Assembly: GCF_022698165.1 (NCBI RefSeq)
Contig: NZ_JALDAY010000002.1
Location: 62,001 to 126,000, forward strand
DNA: 64,000 nt
Direction of reading: 5' to 3'
Source: Streptomyces cylindrosporus
GTDB taxonomy: Bacteria > Actinomycetota > Actinomycetes > Streptomycetales > Streptomycetaceae
Each line of letters starts with the position of its first letter. The first letter of the stretch is position 1. The notes under the pieces were generated by a model. The model had not been told where the DNA came from, did not search any database, and was given only the letters and a program-made list of their open reading frames with translations. This document shows positions 57,653 through 64,000 of the stretch, piece after piece. Position numbers and translations under genes: made by a program.

Positions 57653-58062
57653 GGCGGACCTTTCCGTAGCGGGCGCCTCGGGTGGCGGGCCTGGTCGAGG
57701 CGGGAGACCTGATAGTGACTGATGTACCAGTCGTCGCCCACGCGGCTCAGCAGGACCGCGAGCTTGACGGGCAGTACGGGCCGGTCCGTGAAGGAGAACT
57801 CGACGTCCAGATAGCCGAGGACGAGACCGTCGGCCGGGCGCCTGGTCTCCAGGATGCGGTACGACGCCGTCATGCCGGGCGGCTGGGAGTCGTAGTACTC
57901 GGCGATGCCCTGCCGTCCGACGCTGTAGGGGTGCAGCCCCTGGAAGATCGCGTCCTCGGTGAACCGGGCGGCGACGCGCGCGGGTTCGTGGGCGTCGACG
58001 CCGGCCTTCCACTCGTCGAGGACCGCGGTCAGAAGCGCCTTGTCGTCCGTGGTGGTGGTCAT
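57649..58062 (-). CDS. SnoaL/SgcJ-like NTF2-fold protein
   Basis: 137 residues with the NTF2-like pattern: LLTAVLDEWKAGVDAHEPARVAARFTEDAIFQ, YSVGRQGIAEYYDSQP and WYISHYQVSRL. Family members are small ligand-binding proteins or isomerases, often annotated as SgcJ/EcaC oxidoreductases. No catalytic claim is made. It follows the SDR gene by 32 bases and overlaps the next gene. Confidence 0.85.
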   Translation of the reverse strand: MTTTTDDKALLTAVLDEWKAGVDAHEPARVAARFTEDAIFQGLHPYSVGRQGIAEYYDSQPPGMTASYRILETRRPADGLVLGYLDVEFSFTDRPVLPVKLAVLLSRVGDDWYISHYQVSRLDQARHPRRPLRKGPP

Positions 58063-58094
58063 GTCCGCTCCTCGGTGCGTGATGTGACGGCCTG

Positions 58095-58808
58095 TCAGTG
58101 TCCGGCGCTCATACCGCCGTCGACGTGCAGGATCTCTCCGGTGACGAACGGCGCCGTCTCCAGGAAGAGCACCGCGTCGACGATGTCGGCCACTTCGCCC
58201 ATCCGGCCGACCGGGTGCAGGGCGGCGAGGAAGTCGTGGGTCTCCGGCGCGTGCATGGGAGTCCTGATGGTGCCGGGCGACACCGCGTTGACGCGGACGC
58301 CCCGGGTGGCGTACTCGATGGCGAGGGACTTGGTGGCGGCCTGCAGGCCACCCTTGGTCAGCGAGGCGAGGACGGACGGGACGCGGGAGTCCGCGGCGTC
58401 GACCAGGCTGGTGGTGACGCTGACGACGTGGCCGCCGCCCTGGGCGAGCAGGTGGGGCAGGGCCCGCTGGGTGAGGCGGAAGAATCCGGCGACGTTGACG
58501 CCGGTCACGGTGGCGTAGTCCTCGGCCGTGTAGTCGGTGAAGGGCTTGGCGACGAAGACGCCCGCGTTGTTGACCACGGTGTCGATACGGCCGAAACGCT
58601 CCACGGCGGCCGTAACGACCCGCTCGGCGGTCGCCGGGTCGGCGATGTCGCCCTGCACGGTGAGGACGTCGGCGTCGTCCGCGGGGGCGATGGTGCGCGA
58701 GGTGGCGACGACGGCGTGGCCGAGCTTGCGGTAGCCCTCGACGAGGGCGGCGCCGATGCCCTGCGAGGCGCCGGTGACGATCGCGACCTTCTGGTTCTGC
58801 GTGCTCAT
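58095..58808 (-). CDS. Short-chain dehydrogenase/reductase without the usual Tyr
   Basis: 237 residues, Rossmann fold with TGASQGIG, a NNAG motif (TVVNNAGVF), and catalytic-region Ser-Lys (SVTTSL, LASLTKGGL). Where YxxxK is expected the sequence has ASLTK, so tyrosine is replaced by Ala. The PGTIRTPM C-terminal pattern is otherwise classical. It heads the SDR-SnoaL-Gfo operon and has two ACCGGT boxes upstream. It may still bind NAD(P); activity is doubtful or uses another residue. Confidence 0.87.
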   Translation of the reverse strand: MSTQNQKVAIVTGASQGIGAALVEGYRKLGHAVVATSRTIAPADDADVLTVQGDIADPATAERVVTAAVERFGRIDTVVNNAGVFVAKPFTDYTAEDYATVTGVNVAGFFRLTQRALPHLLAQGGGHVVSVTTSLVDAADSRVPSVLASLTKGGLQAATKSLAIEYATRGVRVNAVSPGTIRTPMHAPETHDFLAALHPVGRMGEVADIVDAVLFLETAPFVTGEILHVDGGMSAGH

Positions 58809-58830
58809 GGTGGCCTGCTCCCAAGTGGGT

Positions 58831-58858
58831 GACCGGTCACTAGCCGACCGGTCGACTA
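58831..58858. promoter_or_regulatory. Double ACCGGT site before the SDR operon
   Basis: GACCGGTCAC (58831-58840) and CTAGCCGACCGGTCGACTA (58840-58858) overlap at one base. The second contains CTAGCCGACCGGTC, identical in 14 bases to the complement of the element in front of the TetR gene near 63.2 kb. It lies 22-50 bases ahead of the SDR start. Confidence 0.6.
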
Positions 58859-58937
58859 TTTGGAAGGTAGGTCAGCCCCGGCAGGGGCGGAAGGATCGGC
58901 TTTCTCCCGCGTGGAAGGCGCGGGCTCCCAGCCCAGG

Positions 58938-59900
58938 TCAGCCGGTGGATCGCGTACCGGCCGCCGGAGGTCGGCCCTGGATCGCGTGCGGGTCGTCGGC
59001 CGGGAGCCAGGCGTCCGGGTCGTGGATGCCGAGGTCGCCGACGCCGTCGCTCAGGGCGTCGACGGCGGCGAGCACGCCGGGGCGGTCCTCGTCCGCGCGC
59101 CGGACCAGGGACCAGGTCCAGTAGATCCTCGGCTCGACGATCTCGCGGCGGACCAGGTCGGGCGGGAGCGGAGTGGTCTGTCCCTTGGGGGAGTTGAGGA
59201 CGGGTCGGGTGCAGCGGCGGACGTGGTCGAAGAAGGCGGGGCCGGTGACGGCGCCGTCGGAGATGCGGACCTCGCGGGCGCCGGTGACCTGGGTGACCTC
59301 TTCGGCGTAGGCGTTCCAGGACGCCCAGGAGGTGATGTCGTCGTCGATGAGGACGTCGGTGTCCCGGGCCCGGACGTCGCTCGTGTCGGTGCCCTTGGCG
59401 ACGGCGTACAGCCGGTCGGCGCCGATCAGCCGAGCCCGCAGCCCGAGCCGTGCGAGATCCTCGTTGCGCAGCCAGCACACGGCGAGGTCCAGGCTGCCGT
59501 CGGCGACCCGGGCGGCCTGGGTGTGGGAGGGCGCGACCCAGGCGTCGACGTGCACCCGGGCCACCGCGGCCGTGCGTGAAGTGAGGTCCGGCGGCAGCCA
59601 GTTGACGTAGCCGAGCCGTACGGACTGCGAGCCGGAGAGGCGGCCCGCCCGGCGCTTGAGGTCGTCGGCCCGCTCCAGCAGGGCGCGGGTGTGCGGGAGG
59701 AGGTCGGCGCCGGCCGGGGTGAGGGAGACCGAGCGGCGGTCCCGGTCGAAGAGCCGGACACCGAGGTCCCGTTCGAGGGCCTTGATCTGCTGGGAGAGCG
59801 AGGGACCCGCGATGAGCAGCCGCTCGGCGGCCCGCCCGAAGTTGAGCTCCTCGGCGACCGCGACGAAGTACCGCAGCTGACGCAGTTCCACGCGCGCCAT
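58938..59900 (-). CDS. LysR-family regulator (divergent from the isomerase-like gene)
   Basis: 320 residues. Winged helix with ELRQLRYFVAVAEELNFGRAAERL and PSLSQQIKALERDLGVRLFDRDRRS (parts), then a substrate-binding domain. The C-terminus ends in a low-complexity tail. It is divergent from a muconolactone-isomerase-like gene and MFS transporter, 107 bases between starts, which suggests control of aromatic or lactone-type metabolism. Confidence 0.92.
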   Translation of the reverse strand: MARVELRQLRYFVAVAEELNFGRAAERLLIAGPSLSQQIKALERDLGVRLFDRDRRSVSLTPAGADLLPHTRALLERADDLKRRAGRLSGSQSVRLGYVNWLPPDLTSRTAAVARVHVDAWVAPSHTQAARVADGSLDLAVCWLRNEDLARLGLRARLIGADRLYAVAKGTDTSDVRARDTDVLIDDDITSWASWNAYAEEVTQVTGAREVRISDGAVTGPAFFDHVRRCTRPVLNSPKGQTTPLPPDLVRREIVEPRIYWTWSLVRRADEDRPGVLAAVDALSDGVGDLGIHDPDAWLPADDPHAIQGRPPAAGTRSTG

Positions 59901-60007
59901 CGTACGCGCTGGGAGGCTCGGCCTATCAGCAGCGAGGAAGCCGGTCGTGGCATCACCCCTGGTGACGGGCGCACGATGGGGCCGTCGAACGACGAAGGGA
60001 GCGCGTC

Positions 60008-60298
60008 ATGCGAGAGTTCCTGGTCGAGATCACCACCACCGTCCCCGAGGGGACCGGTCAGGACGAGGTCGACCGGCGCCGGGCCGCCGAGGCGGTGCGC
60101 GCGAGAGAGCTGGCCGCCGGCGGCAATCTGGTCCGACTGTGGCGCCCCGTGGGCGAGTTGCGCAGCATCGGCGTCTGGCGGGCCGCCGACGAGGAGGAGC
60201 TGACCGAGAAGGTGCTCGGCACGCTGCCGCTGCGCCCGTGGATGACCCTCACCGTCACCCCGCTGGAGTCCCATCCCAACGACCCGGGCCGGATGTGA
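60008..60298 (+). CDS. Muconolactone delta-isomerase-like protein
   Basis: 96 residues matching the MIase family (MREFLVEITTTVPEG, RAAEAVRARELAAGGNLVRLWR, LRPWMTLTVTPL). The true enzyme isomerises muconolactone in the catechol branch of the beta-ketoadipate pathway, but no catA or catB is in the window, so the substrate may differ. GAAGGGAGCG precedes the ATG. The stop overlaps the GTG of the transporter. Confidence 0.82.
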   Translation: MREFLVEITTTVPEGTGQDEVDRRRAAEAVRARELAAGGNLVRLWRPVGELRSIGVWRAADEEELTEKVLGTLPLRPWMTLTVTPLESHPNDPGRM

Positions 60299-61521
60299 GC
60301 GCTTCCTCCCCCTGGTCGCATGTCGCCCGGGCCGCCGCCGCGCTTGCCGCGGGCATGGGCGTCGGCCGCTTCGTCTACACCCCGATCCTGCCCCTCATGC
60401 ACAACCGGGCGGGCCTGTCCGCCGGCGCCGGGGCGAACCTTGCCACCGCCAACTACGTCGGCTATCTGGTCGGCGCGCTGGCGGGCATCCTCTCCCCCGC
60501 GCTGGTCCGCTCGCGTGCCGTCCTGCGTGGCTCCCTGCTCCTGCTGACGGCGACGCTCACCGCGATGCCCCTCACCCGCGACACCGCGACATGGGAGGTG
60601 CTGCGCCTGCTGGCGGGCGCGGCCAGTGCCCTGGTCTTCGTCGTCGCGGCCGGCTCCCTCATGCACCATCTGCGCGAACACCCGCCGCACCTGTCGGGCT
60701 GGGCGTTCGGCGGTGTGGGCGGCGGCATCGCGCTGTCCGGGCTGCTCGTCCTGGCGCTGCGCCCGGTCGGCGACTGGCGGGCCGCCTGGTGGGCGTCGGC
60801 CGCGCTCGCCGCACTGCTCACGGCCGGCTCCTGGAACCTGCGCCCGGAGGACGCCCCCGCCACCGAGGTGTCCGGGGCCACCGGGAAGCTCCGCACCCGC
60901 CGCTGGTTCGGCGCGCTGTTCGTCAGCTACACCCTGGAGGGCGTCGGCTACATCGTCGCCGGGACCTTCCTGGTCGCGGCCATCGGCCAGGGCTCCCCCG
61001 GCTGGGTCGGCGGCGGCGCCTGGGTGCTGGTCGGGCTGGCCGCCGTACCGTCGTCGGCGCTGTGGGCCCGGCTGGGGCGGCACTGGTCGCGCCCCGGGCT
61101 GCTGCTCACCGCGCTGGTGGTGCAGGCCGCCGGGATCGCGCTGCCCGCGCTCGTCGGCGGGACGGCCGCCGCGCTGCTGTCCGCGGTGCTGTTCGGCGCC
61201 ACGTTCCTGGGTGTGAGCACGCTGGCCCTGGCCACCGGGGCGCACCTGCGCTTCCCGCGCTCGGTCGCCCTGCTGACCGCCGGGTACTCCGTCGGCCAGA
61301 TCCTCGGCCCACTGGTCGTCGCCCCGCTGCTCCACCACGGCTACCGCGGGGCCCTGCTCCTGGCCGCCCTCGTGGTCCTGGCCGCGGCCACGGCCGCCGC
61401 CGTGCTGCGGATCGGCTTCCCGCACCACATGGTCGTAGTACGACACACGAAACCCGAAAGGCGGCGAGAATCGAGCGAGGGCGTCGATCCCGACGCGCTC
61501 GCCCCGCACTCGGCCGACTGA
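60295..61521 (+). CDS. MFS transporter (YbfB/YjiJ family)
   Basis: 408 residues, twelve membrane helices. AAGMGVGRFVYTPILPLM at the N-terminus is the signature of the YbfB/YjiJ group; ATANYVGYLVGALAG and GYSVGQILGPLVVAPLL agree. The GTG start overlaps the isomerase stop, so translation is coupled and the transporter may carry the isomerase substrate. The tail is polar, Arg/Glu-rich. Confidence 0.88.
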   Translation: MSASSPWSHVARAAAALAAGMGVGRFVYTPILPLMHNRAGLSAGAGANLATANYVGYLVGALAGILSPALVRSRAVLRGSLLLLTATLTAMPLTRDTATWEVLRLLAGAASALVFVVAAGSLMHHLREHPPHLSGWAFGGVGGGIALSGLLVLALRPVGDWRAAWWASAALAALLTAGSWNLRPEDAPATEVSGATGKLRTRRWFGALFVSYTLEGVGYIVAGTFLVAAIGQGSPGWVGGGAWVLVGLAAVPSSALWARLGRHWSRPGLLLTALVVQAAGIALPALVGGTAAALLSAVLFGATFLGVSTLALATGAHLRFPRSVALLTAGYSVGQILGPLVVAPLLHHGYRGALLLAALVVLAAATAAAVLRIGFPHHMVVVRHTKPERRRESSEGVDPDALAPHSAD

Positions 61522-61534
61522 TGTGGAGCCGCTC

Positions 61535-62140
61535 ATGACCACCGCACGGGACCTCGCGATCGTCGCCCTGGACATCCCGGCCGGCAAACCGGTGGAACAG
61601 GGCGACCTGTCGCTCGCACTCGCCGGGGCCGAGGTGTTCGACCTCGTCGAGGCCCGGGCCCTCGTCCTCGACGGCGACCGCATCGTGCCGAACGCCCAAG
61701 CCCCCACGGGCGACCGCCTGTTGGACGAGGCCGCCGGGGCGCTCGTACGACAGGAGCCGTACGAGTCGGTGGAGGACTGGCTGTGGCGCCGGGGACGCGG
61801 GCTGTCCGCGGCCTATGTCGACGACCTGGAGCGGATCGGGCTGACGGCCCGGCCGCGGGGCCGCCGGATTCCGCTGCTCGGCGGTCGCGCGGAGCTGGTC
61901 GACTCGCCGGCCCGCCGCGAGGCCGAGGACCGCTGGACGGCCGCCGAGCCCGTCCTGCTCGCCCTGGCCTCGGCCGCCGGTATCGGCGACGAACCACCCG
62001 TGGACACCCCGGAGTTGACCACCGACACCGCCGCGACGGTGCTGGCGGCGGTGGGCGACGCGGTGATGGAACTGGAGGCCGTACGGCAGCGCAAGGCGAT
62101 CGAGGACGCGGCCTTCGACAACGTCTGGCGCGGCTACTAG
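61535..62140 (+). CDS. GPP34 (GOLPH3-like) family protein
   Basis: 201 residues. GPP34 pattern: DLAIVALDIPAGKPVEQGDLSLALAGAEVFDLVE, RGRGLSAAYVDDLERIGLTARP, and an Ala/Glu-rich C-terminal helical part. The family is named for the eukaryotic Golgi protein that binds phosphatidylinositol-4-phosphate; bacterial members are frequent in Streptomyces without known role. GGAG lies seven bases upstream of the ATG, and it follows the MFS gene by 13 bases. Confidence 0.85.
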   Translation: MTTARDLAIVALDIPAGKPVEQGDLSLALAGAEVFDLVEARALVLDGDRIVPNAQAPTGDRLLDEAAGALVRQEPYESVEDWLWRRGRGLSAAYVDDLERIGLTARPRGRRIPLLGGRAELVDSPARREAEDRWTAAEPVLLALASAAGIGDEPPVDTPELTTDTAATVLAAVGDAVMELEAVRQRKAIEDAAFDNVWRGY

Positions 62141-62207
62141 GGCGGTTATTCGCTTGCGTGTCCTCGTCGCACGGGTGATCGTCGGCTGACACCCGACGAA
62201 GGCGGAG

Positions 62208-62624
62208 ATGATGACCACGCAGTCCCACCCCGTGGACCACGAACTCGTCGAGGCCGCGGCCGAGGTCGCGCGCACGCGCTGCCGGGGCGACAACCACACC
62301 ATGGCGGCCGCGGCGCGCGCCGACGACGGCCGGATCATCACCGCGGTGAACGCCTACCACTTCACGGGCGGGCCCTGCGCCGAGATGGTCGTCATCGGCG
62401 CGGCGGCCGCCCAGGGCGCCTATCAGTTGGACACGATCGTCGCCGTCGGGGACCGCGACCGCGGGGTCGTCCCTCCGTGCGGCCGGTGCCGCCAGGTCCT
62501 GCTCGACTACTTCCCCGCCGTCAAGGTCGTCGTCGGGCAGGGCGACCGCGTCCGGGCCGTCCCCGTCGCCGCCCTGCTGCCCGAGAGCTACGTCTGGGCG
62601 GACCACCAGGTCGAGGACGACTAG
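62208..62624 (+). CDS. Blasticidin-S-deaminase-like cytidine deaminase
   Basis: 138 residues. Zinc-site motifs are GGPCAEMVVIG (Cys in place of His, as in blasticidin S deaminase) and PPCGRCRQVLLDYFP. The segments VNAYHFTGGPCAE and LLPESYVWAD closely parallel Aspergillus terreus BSD as I recall it. BSD inactivates the antibiotic blasticidin S by removing the cytosine amino group, so this could give resistance or serve cytidine salvage. It overlaps the convergent TetR gene by four bases. Two adjoining ATG codons can start it. Confidence 0.85.
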   Translation: MMTTQSHPVDHELVEAAAEVARTRCRGDNHTMAAAARADDGRIITAVNAYHFTGGPCAEMVVIGAAAAQGAYQLDTIVAVGDRDRGVVPPCGRCRQVLLDYFPAVKVVVGQGDRVRAVPVAALLPESYVWADHQVEDD

Positions 62625-63214
62625 GAAGCGCCCAGCAGAGCACGGCAGTTGGCCCAGAGCGGACCGAGGCGCTGCGGGCTGTTGTAGAGCTTCGCGAACA
62701 TCACCTGGCCCTCCAGCTGAGCCACCACCGCCCGCGCCGCCTCCCGGGTGTCCGCGACCCCGACCTCACCGCGCTCGCGGGCCTGGGCGACGACCGCCTC
62801 GACCATGTCGACCTGCGCCTCGAAGATCTCCTGCAGCCGCGCGCGAACGGCCTCGGTCTGATTGCTCAGCTCCAGGGTGAGGTTGCCGAACAGACAGCCG
62901 GACACACTGCCGCAGCCCTCCTGCACCGCCCGCTGCCCGGCCTCCGTCTCCACGAACAACTCCCGCAGCCGCTCCAGGGGTTCGGCGTCCGAGCCGAGCA
63001 CACGCGCCCAGTCGCTCCGCTGCGCCGCCCAGTGCTCGTCCACGACCGCGAGCGCCAGGGACTCCTTGGACTCGAAGAAGTAGTAGAAGCTCCCCTTCGG
63101 CACCCCGGCCGCCTTGCAGATCTCGGCCACGCCCAGCGCCGAGTAGCCGCGCTGCTCGATCAGCGAGCGGGCGGCCCCGAGGATCTTCTCCTTGGCGTCG
63201 CTGGTACGTCCCAT
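62621..63214 (-). CDS. TetR-family regulator
   Basis: 197 residues. Helix-turn-helix ILGAARSLIEQRGYSALGVAEICKAAGVPKGSFYYFFESKE (parts) and a ligand domain with two Cys (EGCGSVSGCLFG), which are typical of the YxaF/LmrA-like TetR branch that controls SDR or monooxygenase genes. It probably binds the ACCGGT element before its own gene, and the same element occurs before the SDR operon. Confidence 0.9.
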   Translation of the reverse strand: MGRTSDAKEKILGAARSLIEQRGYSALGVAEICKAAGVPKGSFYYFFESKESLALAVVDEHWAAQRSDWARVLGSDAEPLERLRELFVETEAGQRAVQEGCGSVSGCLFGNLTLELSNQTEAVRARLQEIFEAQVDMVEAVVAQARERGEVGVADTREAARAVVAQLEGQVMFAKLYNSPQRLGPLWANCRALLGAS

Positions 63215-63237
63215 GTCGCGAGTGTACGGAGGTACTA

Positions 63238-63251
63238 GACCGGTCGGCTAG
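63238..63251. promoter_or_regulatory. TetR operator candidate shared with the SDR operon
   Basis: GACCGGTCGGCTAG, with ACTA before it and CGA after it, lies 24 bases upstream of the TetR ATG. Fourteen bases match the site at 58840-58853 in reverse complement. Confidence 0.6.
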
Positions 63252-63268
63252 CGATGGGGCGCCCGCGG

Positions 63269-63850
63269 TCACAGCAGCGGGAGCCCGTCCGCCTCCCGTC
63301 GCTCGAGCCGGGCCACCAGCTCCGCCGCCGACGCCTTGATGGTCTCCAGACCCGCCCTGCCCCAGGGCCGCGGCTCCACGTCGACCACGCACAACGTGCC
63401 GAGCACCATCCCCGTGCTGTCGATGAGCGGGGCGCCCAGATAGGAGCGGATGCCGAACTCGTCGACGACCGGGTTGCCCGCGAACCGCGGGTAGTCGCAG
63501 ACGTCCTCCAGGACCAGCGCCTTGCGCCGGACCACCACATGCGGGCAGAAGCCGTGGTCACGGGCGAGTTCGCGGCCCATCTCCGGCCTGCTCCCGTCGG
63601 GTTTCACGACGGGCAACGGCACGCCCGGGAGGTGCAGGCCCGCGAAGAACTGCCGGTTCTCGTCGATGAAGTTGACCATGGCGTACGGCGCACCGGTCAC
63701 CTCGGCGAGCCGGTCCGCGTAGGCGTCCAGGTCGGGGTCCGGGTGTTCGCCCAGGTGCAGTTGGCCGAGGCGGCGGGTGCGGGCGGGGGCCTCCTTGTCC
63801 TCCGGGGTGAGCAGCAGTCGGCCGGCCGGACGCGAGGGGTCGTACCTCAT
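63269..63850 (-). CDS. GAF domain protein
   Basis: 193 residues. One GAF domain (about 25-175: ALNFID-like VNFIDENRQFFAGLHLPG, ARDHGFCPHVVVRRKALVLED, FGIRSYLGAPLIDSTGMVLGTLCVVD). GAF modules bind small ligands or light-sensing cofactors; the FCPHV Cys could be sensory. No output domain is attached, so it is probably a stand-alone sensor or modulator. The ATG overlaps the stop of a nine-codon leader frame. Confidence 0.85.
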   Translation of the reverse strand: MRYDPSRPAGRLLLTPEDKEAPARTRRLGQLHLGEHPDPDLDAYADRLAEVTGAPYAMVNFIDENRQFFAGLHLPGVPLPVVKPDGSRPEMGRELARDHGFCPHVVVRRKALVLEDVCDYPRFAGNPVVDEFGIRSYLGAPLIDSTGMVLGTLCVVDVEPRPWGRAGLETIKASAAELVARLERREADGLPLL

Positions 63851-63876
63851 GGGCGGTCGCTGTGGACGTCGGTCAT
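63847..63876 (-). CDS. Possible nine-codon leader peptide
   Basis: A short frame starts at an ATG preceded by CACGGAG and reads MTDVHSDRP before a TGA that overlaps the GAF start (ATGA). The ribosome binding site of this frame is better than that of the GAF gene itself, so it may carry ribosomes into GAF by coupling. It could also be chance. Confidence 0.3.
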   Translation of the reverse strand: MTDVHSDRP

Positions 63877-63905
63877 ATATCAACTCCGTGGCGGGTGTGC
63901 GGGGT

Positions 63906-64000
63906 TCACATGTGGGCACCGTGGCTCGGCGCATGGGCCGGGGCGTGGGCGATGAGATGGCGTACGAGGGTGAGCAGGGTCTGGACGCCGGAGCTGGAGA
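63906..64000 (-). CDS. Hypothetical protein, C-terminal fragment
   Basis: The last 31 codons of a frame that enters from the right edge, ending in HAPAHAPSHGAHM and a TGA. The tail is His/Ala/Pro-rich. The rest lies outside the window, so neither family nor reality can be judged. Confidence 0.35.
   Translation of the reverse strand, partial: SSSGVQTLLTLVRHLIAHAPAHAPSHGAHM

Overview
This is a high-GC stretch with GTG/TTG starts, purine-rich ribosome binding sites, 4-base start/stop overlaps, many XRE/TetR/LysR/LuxR regulators and families typical of Streptomyces (LAL-type LuxR, twin TatA, LCP, NfeD/flotillin, GPP34, ECF sigma). I read it as a Streptomyces (or close relative) chromosome segment, metabolic and regulatory rather than prophage or plasmid. 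I see no insertion sequence, CRISPR array, rRNA or replication origin. One tRNA-Pro(GGG) is present.

Layout. 1-2.98 kb (minus): an XRE-cupin regulator, an M24-fold enzyme with an altered metal site, and the start of a TPP-dependent E1 alpha gene, plus a small membrane protein. 3.2-6.7 kb: a decayed response regulator, an unusual P450, a K+ channel and a lipoprotein. 6.8-9.9 kb (plus): a glutamine-synthetase-like protein next to a metal amidohydrolase (the two halves of FluG) and a Nudix-like protein. 9.9-13.9 kb: ECF sigma factor, DHFR-like protein, DUF2218, rhomboid-like membrane protein and an aldo/keto reductase. 13.9-18.8 kb (minus): Nudix, GH13 and GH63 genes.

18.9-24.8 kb (minus) is the most interesting metabolic locus. 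A type III glutamine synthetase (GlnT/GMAS-like), the three GlxB/GlxC/GlxD glutamate-synthase-like subunits (N-methylglutamate synthase architecture), a monomeric-sarcosine-oxidase-like flavoenzyme and an XRE-cupin regulator are packed with overlaps or gaps of about 15 bases or less. They look like a compact N-methylglutamate-type route for methylamine or a related amine.

24.9-32.1 kb: thioesterase/HxlR pair, a P1B-4 metal ATPase with a repeat-rich insert, and a BlaI-M56 signalling pair. A near-identical 16-bp element lies both in the BlaI/TatA promoter region and between an LCP cell-wall protein gene and a second tatA, suggesting one BlaI regulon. 32.3-40.7 kb: NfeD/flotillin, DinB and DUF1905 proteins, an ArsR/MFS divergon with a perfect 16-bp-arm palindrome, a degenerate repeat tract, a flavoprotein, a membrane protein and a methyltransferase. 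40.8-49.1 kb: TetR with a double operator, oxidoreductases, tautomerase, hydrolases and a large LAL regulator; a 15-bp element is shared by two promoter regions here. 49.2-56.3 kb: tRNA-Pro, MFS, small proteins, XRE-cupin/GNAT, a repeat tract, and tdh-kbl-lysR for threonine breakdown. 56.5-64 kb: a sugar-type oxidoreductase operon headed by an SDR without the usual tyrosine, a LysR/muconolactone-isomerase-like divergon with MFS and GPP34 genes, a blasticidin-S-deaminase-like enzyme, a TetR whose own promoter element also occurs before the SDR operon, and a GAF protein.

All functions are inferred by reading motifs and family resemblance; no database search was run.
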